Both the position numbers and the translations under genes were made by a program. From NCBI RefSeq assembly GCF_009389715.1, contig NW_024067783.1, positions 1-64,000 of the forward strand: a stretch of 64,000 nucleotides of DNA, given 5' to 3'. The notes under the pieces were generated by a model. The model saw only the letters and a program-made list of their open reading frames with translations, was not told the DNA's origin and made no database searches. Of this stretch, positions 10,995 to 23,150 are shown piece after piece (within the stretch, counting starts at the first letter, position 1; each line of letters starts with the position of its first letter). The DNA comes from Phoenix dactylifera (Eukaryota > Streptophyta > Magnoliopsida > Arecales > Arecaceae).

Positions 10995-13900
10995 ATGGAG
11001 GCACTGCTATCAGCTGGAGGATACATCGCTTCCGCCGTGCTGGACAACTTGGTCGGCCAGGTGAGCTCCGATGCCATCCAACAATTCGGGCGGCACTCGG
11101 GGCTTCAGGATGACCTCAGGAGGCTGCGAACTACTCTGCTACGGACACGTTTCATCTTAAAGAGCGCCGAGAAGAGGTGCACCAAAGACGACAACCTTTT
11201 CCAAATCCTCCAAGAACTCAAAGACGCCGCCTACGATGCTGAAGACTTGCTGGACGAATTCGGATACCAAGTCCTGCAGAAAAAAGGCTGAAAGCCAAGA
11301 GAATCAGAGAGGTAACTTCTTATCTTCTTCTCTTACACTTGCCAAAATGTGTTCAATAGAGATGGTGATGCTGTGGCTAAAGTGAGGGAGGTTATGGGGA
11401 GGTTAGATAGCATTGGTGATGATATGGAAAAAGTCATCAGACTCCTGGATTTAGATAATGAAGGGAAAAAATATCAGAGATCGACGAGACGAGAGACGAG
11501 CTCATTCTTAACTGAACCCGAAGTGTTTGGGCGAGAAAAAGAAAAAGAACAAGTGATAAAACTGCTGTTAAAGTCGAGAGATACAACTAAACCCGGTGAT
11601 GATCTTGTCCGTGTTTGTTCAAAGAGACAAAAGAAGGATAGTATTTCTATTTTGCCAGTGGTCGGTATCGGAGGGATCGGAAAAACTACTCTTGCTCAGC
11701 AGATTTACAATGATCCGAAGCTGAATGATTATTTTGAGCCAAAGATTTGGGTTTGCGTGTCTGATAATTTTGATGGGAAAAGGCTAACTAAAGAAATAAT
11801 AGAGTCTGTTACTCGGGAGAGACTCTCTGATCACCAGAATTTGAATTGTCTTCAGGAGATCCTTAAGGAAAAGATAATGTCAAAGAGATTCATGCTCGTC
11901 CTTGATGACATCTGGAATGATGACCACAACGAATGGGATTGTCTGTGTGCGCCATTAAGGTTCGGGGCTGCAGGGAAGCAAGATCTTGGTAACAACTAGA
12001 TCTCAAAAGGTTGCAGAGATGATGGGCACAATGGAGCCAGTCTTCTTACAGGGTTTAGCAAATGATGCCTATTGGGAACTTTTTAGTATACATGCATTTG
12101 GTTCTCAGAACCCCAAAGAACATCCTGAGTTGGAAGCTCTTGGCAAGAAGATTGTTGATAGGCTGAAGGGATCTCCACTTGCAGCAAAGACACTAGGAGG
12201 CTTGTTGAATTTAGACTTGGATGAGAGGCGTTGGAGAACCATCATGGACAGTAAAATATGGGAACTAAAACAACGTGAAGATGGCATTATGCCGGTCCTA
12301 CAGTTGAGCTATCAGTACCTGCCTGGATATCTGAAGCAGTGTGTTGCATATTGTTCTATATTTCCTAAAGATTACGCATACACAAAAGACGAGCTAGTCC
12401 AAGTCTGGATGGCACAAGGCTTCATTGTACCTCAAGAAAATGTGCGGATTGAAGAGGTAGGAAGTGAGTACTTCCATGATTTACTTGGCAGATCTTTCTT
12501 TCAGCATTCAAGGAAGGATGTATATGTGATGCATGATTTGATACACGATCTGGTACAATCTATCTCAGTCGACGAACATCTAAGAATAGAAGATGGCAAG
12601 CGACAAGAAATCCCTAGCAGGCTTCGACACCTATCAATATATACTGAGAATCTGGAGCCCAGTACGCTAATGGACTTTGCCAATTATAAGAATCTACGCA
12701 CCCTTGTCTTCGGGGATTTGTATGATGCAAACTTTGATTCTATGCTTGATTGCTTGTTCACAGTGTCAACAAAGATTCGTGTGTTGAAATTAAGGAATTG
12801 TGGGATCAAAGAGTTGCCTGAAAGTATTGGCAATTTAAAACATCTTCGATACCTTGATATCTCTATCAACAATATTCAAAGGTTGCCTGAATCGCTGTGT
12901 AACCTTTACAATCTTCAGGTGTTAAATATATTCTACTGCCCAATTGGAAATTTTCCTACACGCATGACCAACTTGGTTAAATTGAGGCATCTTGAAGTGC
13001 GTGAGGAGACAAAATGCGAGTTGGCTGATATCAGGAAATTGATGTCTCTCCAAGAGTTGCCGGTATTCAAAGTTGTAAAGCAGAGAGGGCACAAGATTGA
13101 AGAATTAAAGGACATGATACAACTTCGTGGAAGAATTTGCATTAAAAATCTTGAGAGCATCGAAAGTGAGAAAGAGGCCAGCCAGGCTAAGCTGAATAAT
13201 AAACAGTACCTTGATGAATTGGCCTTGTTATGGGATATCGATAGAGGCAGCAGCTCCGGGAATGATGATGAGGTACTTGAAGGCCTCAAACCACATTCCA
13301 ATCTTCGAAGGCTGGAAATCAAAAACTATGGTGGTGCCCGTTTTCCAAGTTGGCTGGAGCCACAATCGCTCAAATATTTGAAAGCTATTTGCCTAGAAAA
13401 TATCCAAAGCTGCATGCAACTTCCATCTCTGGGGCAACTACCATTCCTCGAGATTCTGCGCATCAAAAATATGCATGCGGTGAAGCAAGTTGGTCATGAA
13501 TTCTATGGCTCTCCAGAGGTCAAAGGATTCCTGTTGCTGGAAAAGCTGGAGATTTCAGACATGCCGGAATGGGAAGAATGGGTCAGCGCAGATGGTATCC
13601 AAGTATTTCCTCGACTGCTTAAGTTGGATATCCAGAACTGTCCCAAGCTAAGGGGTTTAGCCTGCCTCCCTCCCTCCCTCAGAGAATTGTCCCTAGAGAA
13701 TGTGGGAATAAATATGCTCCCAGAATCGTGGGACGGAGACCATAGTTTTACTGATAAGAGCAGTATGACACAGCGCAGCAGAAGCAGCAGCAGGACCTCT
13801 TCAATTTCTAACATGCGTATCTGCCAGTGTCCAAACCTGGTAAATCTGGAACAATGGCTGTTGTCGCACCACCTGCCGGCTATCAGGGTCTTGAGTATTA

Positions 13901-14802
13901 TTGACTGTCAAAAGGTTGTGCGGTTGCCAATTAAAAGGTTTAAAGACTTTCTCTCCCTAGAGGATTTGACAATCATGGACTGCCCCTTGCTCCCGTCCCC
14001 AGTGCAGCTGATCCTTCCCTCTTCTCTCCGAGGTCTTGCATTGGATTCATGTGGTCATCTGGATGAGTCACTACCCGGCTGCCTGCACAACCTCACCTCT
14101 CTCACCTGGTTGAAGTTAAACCGCTGCCCACACATAACATCTCTTCCAGGAGAAGTGCTCGGTCGCATGATTGCTCTCAGAGTTTTGATTATTCGGGACT
14201 GCGGAGAACTGCGGTCACTAGGGGACTTGCGAGCTCTCAGATCTCTTGGATACTTGAATATAAGAAGATGTCCTCGGCTCACGGTATTGGCAAATGAGGA
14301 GGAGCAGGGCGAGGGTTCGGCACGTCTTCTCTTCCTGCGCATCGACGACACTGCCCTGGTCAAAGTGTTGTTCTCCACAATCACCCCGCCCTCCCTTGAA
14401 ATGCTCGAAATCATTGACTCAACTGAACTCATATTGTTCGCTGGAGAGGAGCAATTGTGGTTGCAAGGACTCAAATCTCTCAGACACCTATGTCTTGTAA
14501 ATTGCAACAATCTTCAGTCCCTGCCAACAGAGTTGCATAGCCTTTCCAACCTCGAATATTTGGAGATAGCAAATTGCCCTGAGATCCGCTCGCTTCCAGA
14601 GAAGGGCCTGCCTTCATCCCTGGAAGCTTTAGATTTCGATAATTGTCATCCGGTGTTGACAGAGCAATTGCAAAGGCACAGGAAAATGATGAAAAAGTCG
14701 CATAAGTCTCTCGTAACATGTGCCCGCAATATATCTTGGTGCAAACTGATGGCCGTTACTCTTTTCTACTCAGCCAGCGGTAGAAAATGGATTGATTCTT
14801 AA
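10995..14802 (+). pseudogene. CC-NBS-LRR (RGA-like) resistance gene with frameshifts
   Basis: An intracellular immune receptor of the CNL class, about 1,260 codons, without introns. In order: an Rx-type coiled coil from MEALLSAGGYIASAVLDNL (10995) with an EDVID-like DAAYDAEDLLDEF; P-loop GIGGIGKTT (11664-11690); RNBS-A FEPKIWVCVSDNFD; kinase-2 MLVLDDIW; RNBS-B ILVTTRS; GLPL-type GSPLAAKT; RNBS-D CVAYCSIFPKDYAY; MHD at 12529-12537; then about 20 leucine-rich repeats to the stop at 14802. Three lesions break the frame: one extra A in an A-run near 11283 (stop at 11289), one missing base near 11350 that restores frame, and one extra A near 11976 just before RNBS-B. Everything else looks conserved and all NB motifs are intact, so this is either a very recent pseudogene or a gene with homopolymer sequencing errors. 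The tryptophan of kinase-2 is as expected for CNLs. Confidence 0.9.
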
Positions 14803-15860
14803 AAAGCGAAAAATGGATTGTTTGTATTTACGATGAACTGCAGTGCTTGGAAATGTATGTAGACTGATGATTTACAGCCGAAGTGAGTGAGAATGTACCA
14901 TCTCTGCAAGCACGCATTTTTATTGTTGCAAAGCGAGTCTTTTTTGAGACACAGACTTATCTTGAACTGCATCCATCATATGGTTTATATTAATAAACAT
15001 AATGTCCATGGTAGGCTTCGCCCTCCTTTCTCCCAAAAACAACAACTATAGTTCAAGTAGGCCCTGATTTAGCCTCTTGGTGGACATACCTCCAATCTGG
15101 TTAAATATTGCTTTCATCAAGATTGGTGAGAGGTCAGGCTATTGAGGAGGACTGCCTCTATTTCATAAGCCAAAATTGCATACCGGCCTCATTTGCACAC
15201 TATCATAGACAAACAAAAGGTGAAAGAAGAAGAAAACGAAAGGAGCGCCACCAGAACTTTTAGTGCTTAACATACACTGTTTGGTCAAATGCAACATTTG
15301 CATCAGCAACATATCCAGGCTACAAGTTTGTGATCAAACCTCATAGGCAATGATGCCGCAAAAGGGATAGTCACTGGGAACAGTTTGGGTTGGATTGAAC
15401 AACTAAATTGGGAGACTTTTTTCGGCATCTCGCATGTAAATATTGGTGGAAAGTTGCATGGTGCTCTATTAAAAAGTACATAAAAAACAATATTGGGAAA
15501 TCAGATATAGTTTTTGTTTGAACATATAAGCCCCGACTGCCCATAATTCTCCTATAAATATCTCTTTTGATAAAAAATTATGGTAAATTATGGGAAAACT
15601 TGCATGATTTTATTCTCGGAAGATTGACACTTTTCAAAATGTTGTTTCATTTACATCCTGTGTACATAGTTTAGCACACATTTACACCTCCACATAAATA
15701 GCCACACTGGATCTGTACATGATCTCTCTTGTGGGCCCCATAATTTCAGTGGTCATGGATTTGATGTTGCTCATATTTCCTCCTGGCAGGTCTATCCATA
15801 CCCGTCAAAGCCTTGCGCTCTTTTCACCAAAAAAAAACAAAAAAAAAAGGGGGACTTGCT
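14803..15860. other. NLR 3' flank and spacer
   Basis: The first 200 bp or so are probably 3' untranslated region, with AATAAA-like TTAATAAACATAATG near 14990. The rest is unique-looking AT-rich DNA with no supported gene, ending in a poly-A stretch near 15829-15848 that could mark the tail of a retroposed sequence. Confidence 0.45.
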
Positions 15861-15864
15861 TAGC

Positions 15865-16473
15865 GGCCATTTTATTGGCCGGTCCTTAACATTAAATCGT
15901 TATTGATCGGTTGTTTAACAATCGGTCCAGATATATTTCAACATTATAATATGGAACTAAAATGCCCCCACCTCTTCCATTTCCACCGAAAAAGAGGCAG
16001 AAAAAGGCAGCCACCGGCCACGGCCCGCCTCCTCCCAAGCCCCCTCTCACGCCTGCCGCCGGCCACGACCCGTCCCCTCCCGCACCCCCTGCCCCCTTCT
16101 GCACCGCTAGGAATGCCCCTGCCCCCACGGTGGGGAGGTGCCGAAGAAGAGGAACCGCTGGCCAGCCGCAGGCGCAGCCACCTTGGGCCCCCTCCTGTGG
16201 CTGCCACCGTCCAGCCCCCTTCCGTCGCCGCCGGCCTCGCGGGAGGAGAAGGAAGAAGAAAGAAGGAGAAGGGAAGAAGAGAAGAAAAAAGAAAATAAAA
16301 AAAAGAAAAAGAAAATAAAAGAAGAAAATAAAAGAAAATAAAAATAAAGTTAAATCATCTTTGAATACAGTTAAATAAGTTTGGAACACATTTAATCTAG
16401 CATGGCATACAGAATAAGCTTGTAACACAATTAAATAAGTTCGGAACACACTTATTCTAGCCTGGCACACAGT
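15865..16473. other. GC-rich then purine-rich low-complexity DNA
   Basis: 15960-16240 is very GC-rich and open in several frames (Pro/Arg/Gly-rich), then 16240-16345 is a GAA/AAAT run. Next come two imperfect copies of a unit of about 70 bp with TTAAATAAGTTTGGAACACA / TTAAATAAGTTCGGAACACA (about 16371 and 16432). The open frames are compositional artefacts. The layout (GC-rich stretch, then GAAGAAG run) resembles the inside of the LTRs in this window, so a decayed LTR is likely. Confidence 0.4.
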
Positions 16474-17309
16474 TAAATTGCCACCGTCAACCATGAGTCA
16501 CCATCCACATCCCTCGCTGGTGAGTCCCCATCCACCGTTGAAGCTCCCTCGGGTTCTGGGGGCTACCACTAAGGCAACTAGGGGTGCTGCCCCTGTTCCT
16601 TACTTCCTCTTTTTCATCGAGCACGACTTTCGCCAATTACTCACCACTGCCCCCACTGCCTCCGTCTACCACCCATCAGATCTCGATCACAACAGCCACC
16701 ATGAACCACCCTCTCATCCTTCCCATAATTACTAAAAAAAGAAGAAATAAGAAGAAAGAAAGCAAAGAGGAGGAAGAAGAAGAAGAGGAGAGAGAGAAAA
16801 ACCATCCCTTTCTTCCTCTCTCTCTCTCTCTTGTTTCTTCGCTCTTCTCTCTCTAATATCCCTATTTCTCTCTCTAAAAGACCAGAACCCAGTAAGAGAG
16901 GTCCCATCCTTGGTTCAACCTTTCTTTCTCTACTTGATTTGTAGATCCTAAACCGATTTATCCAGTTAGAACTTGAAGCCTCTATTTCAGGTTGCTTAGA
17001 GCTTTTTAAGTTGTACTTAGATTTTTAAATAGTAAATAGCAAGTAATTTATTCTTCTTAAACAATTTTTGATAGGTGCAGTGGATTTGCCCAACTGAACC
17101 TAATGATCTTTAGGCGACAGAGCTAAGTGACCCCGGCATAAATATTATAAATTTTAAATTACCGGTCAATTTTATAGTAACATGCAATTTTTTTCATGAT
17201 CATAATTCATACGTAAATCATTTACAATAAAGTATTCAATAAGAATGCTATTTGTCCAAGAACTTAGATCATTTCCAATCATATGCTTGATCCTAAGTAT
17301 TCAATAAGA
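16474..17309 (+). mobile_element. Partial copy of the inverted-repeat element (copy A)
   Basis: Homologous to 23580-24440: CATGAGTCACCATCCACATC, then a run of GAAGAAAG and CTCTCTC, then GGTTCAACCTTTCTTTCTCT, then the AT-rich loop with ATTCATACGTAAATCATTTA. Only the left arm (to about 16905) and the loop are present. It is cut off at 17309 and joined to P450 intron sequence. Just before the junction a 17 bp piece of itself (17231-17247) is repeated at 17296-17312, like filler DNA at a repaired break. Confidence 0.75.
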
Positions 17310-19663
17310 ATGTTTGTAGTCGAAAGTTTCATATACTCCCTTTCTCTTGCTAAGCTCTATGTGGCTGTTTGGATTCTAGATGAAGAAAGAGGATATCTTG
17401 TCAAGGTTTCTGGTGCAGAAGACGAAGGACCCGAAGAATTTGAATGATCAGTACCTTAGAGACATAATATTGAACTTCATAATTGCCGGGAGAGACACGA
17501 CGGCGGTCACTCTTTCTTGGTTCTTCTACATGCTTTGCAAGCATCCATCTCTGCAAGAAAAGCTTGCTCAAGAAATAAAGGAAGCAACCAAAACAAATGA
17601 CAGCATATCGATTGCAGATTTTCCCTCCAGTTGACTGACGAGGCACTTGACAAGATGCAGTATCTCCATGCAGCTCTGACTGAGACACTGAGGATATATC
17701 CTGCTGTCCCTGAGGTCATCTGTTATTCCAATGAAATTAATTTATCGACAAAAAGTTAACTATATTTTAATTGTTTTGGCGTATAATGACACAATTGGTT
17801 TTACCTTCCATGTTGAAGGACCCAAAGATTTGTTTCTCTGATGACACTCTGCCGGGTGGATTCGATGTAAAGAAAGGGGACATGGTATGCTTTCTACCTT
17901 ATTCGATGGGGAGAATGAAAGTCCTGTTGGGAGTGGATGCAGAAGTTTTCCGTCCGGAGAGATGGCTCGATGAAAATGGGGTTTCCGACCTGAGAAACCC
18001 TTCAAGTTCACTGCCTTTCAGGTAATACTTCTTTACTTGAATTGAGTTTTATTCTACGTTAGCATAAATTTTGGGCTCAATAATTGTTCAATCTGTGTTC
18101 ATAAATTTCTTATGTTTGGCTTGATTGTAGGCTTGCTCAAGCTTGAATTAGAAGTACACAAGCTGGACTTAATCCTAGGTATTTAGGCTCCAAATGTTTT
18201 CAATTTGGGATGCACATTGTATATCCGTGATCAACCACTGTATTCAAATCAATGGCTGAAATCAGATTCTAAACCTAAAAGCTTAAGTTCGAAGTAGGTA
18301 GAACTAAGGTGTTATATGGCAAGTTGTCTAAATGGTTTAATGGATTATTCATTATATTTGCTCAAACAATGATTTTGATTTTTTTTGTGTCTGTGTGTTT
18401 TTCTGAATGAAGCTGGTGGACTAGGAGTCCATCAGCTTCATTCAGAAAAATGGCGATTTGTGTGATTCTAGCTAGGCTGCTAGAAACAAAGGGAGAAGGA
18501 GAAAAAAGAAACCAAAAGGAAGAATAGTACATAACTTCAGATAAACATTGGAATCATCTTGGAAAGAGAGCTGTAAGTGCTGCAGAACTTCTGGGGGCAA
18601 TGCTGTGAGTTTCAAGCTTGATAAAACCTAGGGCAAGCTTGATTTGACGTTTTTTCTTTTTTTCTTATAATTTTGCTAGGACAAGTGGAAGCATGGTTAA
18701 GTATTGGGGTGATGGTGGGATTAAACCTGGTTCTCTTGTATCAGTATAAGAGATTCTTTTTCCTTTTACAACCTCTTAAAACCAAAACCCAAGCCAATTG
18801 GCCTGAGATAACCTCCAAAACTTGGTAGGAAAATCTGCTGTGCAGAAGACGTACGTTTCCCAGGAGAGTGCATGCCTTACTAGCCATATTAGATCAGCAG
18901 CAAGTTGGCACCCTCAAGCTTGATTCAAGTTTCATTCAGCTTGATTTAAGTTTGACTTGAATTCAGCTCAATATAAAGGATTCGAGTTTATCAAGCTGCT
19001 CAAAATAGGTTCATTTTCGTTTCATCTCAACACTTTGGCTGAATGAAGCTTAATAAAATTAGAAACTAAACTAGCTTGATACTGAAACTCAGATTTCAAA
19101 TTCTCAGGGGGGATTAAGTTCCTCTATACAATGCTTAAAAAAGGTCTTGTTCGACTCCTTGTTGCCATATCTATTTCATGCATGGTTCTTAATCCCAATC
19201 AATTTGTATTTTGATAAATATCAAAAAAAAACATTAAGTGAGCTAATTTACTGTTAGCTCCTAATCCAGGTATCCATTCTTTTCCCTTGTTTTATGCAAA
19301 GTTAGAAATAGAACTAATTATCTTTATGAGAACTGATTACCAAATCTTCTTGTCATTTGTTTTCATTGCATGGATGGATCATCTGAAATTGTATATATTA
19401 TCTGTCCTATTTTCATCTTAGAAATAACCTGTCAAGACTTCCATTCGCAGGCTGGTCCCCGAATTTGTTTGGGAAAGGAATTTGCATACAGGCAGACGAA
19501 GATCTTTGCAGCACTCCTCATCCACTTCTTCACATTTATGCTGAGTGATGAGAGAAAGGATGTCAACTATAAGAGCACGATAACTCTTAGAATCGATCAG
19601 GGACTCCATCTTTTAGCCTACCAAAGAGAACCGATGGCTTGTTCAAATGATCCTTTTATGTAA
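17310..19663 (+). pseudogene. CYP704-type P450 pseudogene, exons 4-6 only
   Basis: A 5'-truncated copy of the P450 at 26755. Homology starts at 17310 inside intron 3. Exon 4 (17380-17714) has the I-helix AGRDTT and the ExxR (ETLR), but one G is missing near 17631 (CCAG-TTGACTGAC), which causes a stop. Exon 5 (17819-18021) carries DPKICFSDDTLPGGFDVKKG and PERW, but one T is missing near 17985 and the frame shifts. Exon 6 (19451-19663) has the heme-binding AGPRICLGKEF and an intact C-terminus. Exons 1-3 are gone, replaced by repeat copy A. With no start, no membrane anchor and two frameshifts it cannot make an enzyme. It is the first of three tandem copies. Confidence 0.93.
18398..18450. repeat. 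53 bp palindrome in P450 intron 5 (copy 1)
   Basis: Arms of about 25 bp, TTTTTCTGAATGAAGCTG(G)TGGACT and its complement, around a 3 bp loop, with one mismatch. It occurs at the same intron position as 29005-29051 in the next gene copy. Confidence 0.85.
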
Positions 19664-20799
19664 CCAAGATGCACCAACTGCTATAATGTCAAGGGTTATG
19701 GAGTATTGTCAACACTGGCAAAAAAATGGTTTAGCTTTGCCATTAGTGCATCTAGTAGCTTAATTTTGGTCTCTTGAAGACTAGCAAATCTTCTCTATTC
19801 TTAAGATTCTGTCATAAAAATGAGTACCGGAATATCATTAAACTAGTGAAATGCATGTGCAGTTCATGTGAATAATGATAGATAATTTAGTTAGGCTTAA
19901 GTTAGATGTCCATTATTTAATATTCTACTAGTTGTGTGCTTCATCATATACTTATAATTTTATTTCATGCTTTACCATGATAGCTAATTTAAATTAGTTT
20001 AGGTACTATTATTCCTCTTTACAGTATATAAAAAAAAGTAAAAGAAATAGCTAACTCCTTTTAGATTGTATTTGTTGGGAACCATGGTTGCTACTATAAT
20101 AGCATTGAGCATGTAATTTGAGAAAATCCATGCGAGAATTTGTGAGAATTTGCATACTTGAACAAGCAACTCTTAATTTCCAAAGACTCAAATTTAATGC
20201 CCTGAAATGTGAACTACAGCCACATATACAGTTACCTACATCCGCATGTTTAGAATTTCAGTAGTTTTCTCCAAGGGTCCAAATTAGCATTTAATCTTTA
20301 ATATCAGAAATATGTGGCCTAGGTTTGCAATGAGCTTAAGCCAAGGTTTAAGTGCTGTGTGCAGAGCTCCATAACACCTTAGAGAGAAACATAAGTGTAA
20401 TTGATCCATGAAAAAAAATTTGTAGAAGTAGAAATTTTTATTTCTGTTAAGAGGAAACTCTCTACAGCCTCAAGTTTATGACAACATAGAGTTCTTTAAG
20501 GAAGAAGACTTGGATGTAGGTCGCTTCGTGGGTGCAAAGAAGTGACCGTTCTTAATGAGATGGCTCTTCAACTCTCATGATTTATGCCTATAGATAGCTC
20601 TGTCTCCAACCAGAGATGTGCCCAAGCTTATAATCCAAGGGATCCATTGAGCTTCTAAGGAGAGAAACAAGTAGAATAAAAAGGAGAGAGAAATTATCAT
20701 CTGGAGTTTCGCAAGGCCTGATTTTGGCCCCAGACAAGAGCTTCAAATGAGAAGAGGTTAAGAGAGATGGGCATAGAGGAGCTTGTGGTGATGGTGAGG

Positions 20800-20847
<48 letters not shown>

Positions 20848-21062
20848 TATCCCTTCAAAGAGGAGAAACCTCTGATGGTTTTTATTGCTTGGGCAGAAAA
20901 AACGGTAGGGAGAGTTAAGTGCTGATTTAGTTTGAGATGAAAGGTAGCTATCTTTCTAACTGAAAAATCTCTTTATTTTCTCAATTAAATGGATGGCTTT
21001 TTTTTTTTTAATAGATGAATGTAATTAGAGATTAATCAAGTAATTATTATGTTTGTAAATAA
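19664..21062. other. P450 3' flank, duplicated
   Basis: Non-coding, nearly identical to 30267-31685 downstream of the second P450. It contains a (GA)20 run at 20803-20842. The homologous copy has an additional ~23 bp near 30310 (TGAAATTTTCAAATGAACATCAG). No gene is supported. Confidence 0.8.
20803..20842. repeat. (GA)20 microsatellite
   Basis: Perfect GA run. The paralogous run at 31425-31460 is (GA)18, so the tract length changed after the duplication. Confidence 0.95.
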
Positions 21063-21608
21063 ATTTAATTAATATGTTTTTCTTGTACATCCAAACTTTG
21101 CTCACAGTATCTCAAACTTTGCTCATGGTAGTGCCTTTTGTACAATTATCTGCTAGTTGCTCCTCGGTCTTACAGTACTTAAGCTCAACATCTCTTTAAG
21201 CTTTTGCTTCTCGAAGAAGGTGATACGTGATTGCGATGTGCTTGGTTTTGCCGTGGCATACTGGGTTCTTTGCCATTGCAATCACTAACTTATTGTCGCA
21301 GTAGATCTCTGTTGGCTCCTTTTGCTGCTTTCCCATGTCTTCAAGTGTTTGTTTTAATCATATTGCTTGACTTGCTGTTGCTGCTGCTATTACGCACTAT
21401 GCTTTGGCGGGTGACTGTGCCACTGAATCTTACTTCTTTGACGCCTAAGAAAATATCCTAAACCTAGTGAGAAGGCATAGTCTAAAATGCTCTTCATGTC
21501 ATCCACTGATCCTGCTCAATCACTATTGATGTAGCCAATCAGTCTTGAGTCAATCGTGGACATGTACCATATCCCAAACTCCTTTGTGCCTTGTAAATAT
21601 CTAAGAAT
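21063..21608 (-). pseudogene. Ty1/copia RT tail and RNase H remnant (copy 1)
   Basis: The minus strand reads LRILRYLQGTKEFGIWY and a SDxAGSVDDMKS segment, then degraded pieces of copia RNase H (YCDNKS-like TATISQ, AMAKNP-like [13 protein letters not shown], then LREAE, LKYC, EEQLAD and TKALP-like pieces) to a stop. Many stops and shifts are present. It abuts a LINE fragment at about 21608 in the same reading frame. The LTR that follows the same copia piece in the second unit (31688-33717) is missing here. Confidence 0.8.
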
Positions 21609-23041
21609 TCTTAAAATAGACTGCAAGGAAGACGGGACAGAAACCTGGTCCACCCAGATGAAATCGCCTAAATGATGAGCTGCGTAGGAGGTCATCCAGT
21701 CCACTGCACTGTTGGCCTCTCTGTAAGCATGAGAGACCCGATGAGAGATGCATTCGCCTAACAGACGGCAAATATCGTGGAGCAGTCGCATTCCCCCATT
21801 AGCACTCCCGGTCCCCTAGATCCCCTCGATGACCATGGCGAAGTCCCCCTCAACGATGATGCAGTCTGCACCCAGCACTCGTCTCGCATAGAATACTTCC
21901 TTTTATGCTACTCTCAACTCGGTACTATTGACAGACTGATCGAAGATATGCTGCCCCCCAGCGGCCACTAGTCTAGCCTATTGATCTCTGATGATAAAGC
22001 CGGTGCCATAGCAACCATCCTCCTGGGTACTGCCATTGAAGTTCACCTTTAGGAAACTAGGGTGTGGGGGTTCCCAGGAGACGAGGACACACTTGGACGC
22101 TGCATGAGCAAAATAATAGCCCTAGATTTTTCTGGCCAACCTAAGGGATGATGACACAGTAACATCAAGGACCTCTGTCGCATTAAGTAGGGCCTTGTCT
22201 ACTACAACTCTTAGCTGCTCGGCTCTGTCCTTGAAGACTCGGGCATTCCTATCTAGCCAGCAGTGATAAACCAGATAAGCTGCCCTAATCCCTAATGATA
22301 GGAGGCTCGGTCTTCGGAAAGACTCAGCCATGAGGGTTAGAAAATCCTCTGTCCACGACCATCTCCAGCGCAAACCAGAGCAAGCCGAGGCACACTCCCA
22401 TAACGAGGCCTCCCTCTGACATCCAAGAAGAACATATAAAATGATCTCCTCCATCTCCTAGCCGGCCTAATGTCCCGAGGTGATGCACACCCCCCGTCAG
22501 GCCAGGACTCACTTCCTAGTAGACAGACATCCCCATGCGACCTTTCAGACAAATAAAGTCACTCGAGGATAGATACGCAACCGCCAGATCCACCCCACCT
22601 CCATCTGCCTAGCCACAGGCCTCCTCACCAACCCAAGAAGGTCCCATGTCTGCACCTTTGTCCTACCCGTCCGGCCCTACACCTGCATGTCCTCCGCCTC
22701 AGCCACCGCAATCGGCACCGCTAACACCCGTTCAACTAGTTGCCCGCTAAAGACCCATCGGATGAGGTCCCAATTCTGCCCCGTGGGGCCAATAGATCGC
22801 GAACCCTGCGTCCCTCTAATCTCCTGGGGCGCAAAAGGTGGGCCACCTACACAATGGAATATCAGCCAGCCAACAATCCCCCAGAATGTCCACAGCTAGG
22901 CCATCACCAATCTCCCATCAGATCTCTGGAAGCACCAGGGGGCACGGTATCTCTCACCGCAGGAAGGAGCTACGCCGACCCACATGAAAGACATGCGGGT
23001 CCGTCAAATCTCCATACTTGGCCCTCATCATGGAGCCCCAT
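21609..23041 (-). mobile_element. LINE (non-LTR) 3' fragment inside copia RT
   Basis: Minus-strand pieces match the end of plant L1-type ORF2. Near 23040-22800 VWGSMMRAKYGDL followed by a degraded zf-RVT domain; at 22454-22122 a frame with RAAYLVYHCWLDRNARVFKD; at 21791-21609 the RNase H end with VSHAYREANSAVDWMTSYAA. It is flanked on both sides by pieces of the same copia reverse transcriptase (23042-23150 before it, 21608-21063 after it). It has several stops and is dead. A near-identical copy is at 34258-35690. No poly-A tail or target duplication was found. Confidence 0.8.
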
Positions 23042-23150
23042 ACTTTAGCCACTAGCCTTGCCTTGCATTTCTAGACTTTACCATTAGGATTGAGCTTTGT
23101 CTTATAGAACCATTTGACTCTAATGACTTCTCTATTTATAAGAGTCAAGC
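23042..23150 (-). pseudogene. Ty1/copia RT start fragment (copy 1)
   Basis: The minus strand reads TLINREVIRVKWFYKTKLNP, then NGKV, a stop, and CKARLVAK, the opening of copia reverse transcriptase (RVT_2). It runs directly into LINE sequence. About 150-200 residues of RT expected between this and the LRYLQGT piece are missing. Confidence 0.8.

Noticed and set aside
11292-11348. Intron between the first two NLR frames (GGTAAC...)
   Set aside because: The sequence between the frames encodes the expected linker (NFLSSSLTLAKM) in a shifted frame, so paired indels explain it better than splicing.
15892-16494. 200-codon minus-strand frame with Gly-rich and Phe-rich parts
   Set aside because: Low-complexity translation of a GC-rich block and a purine run; overlapping frames on both strands are equally open.
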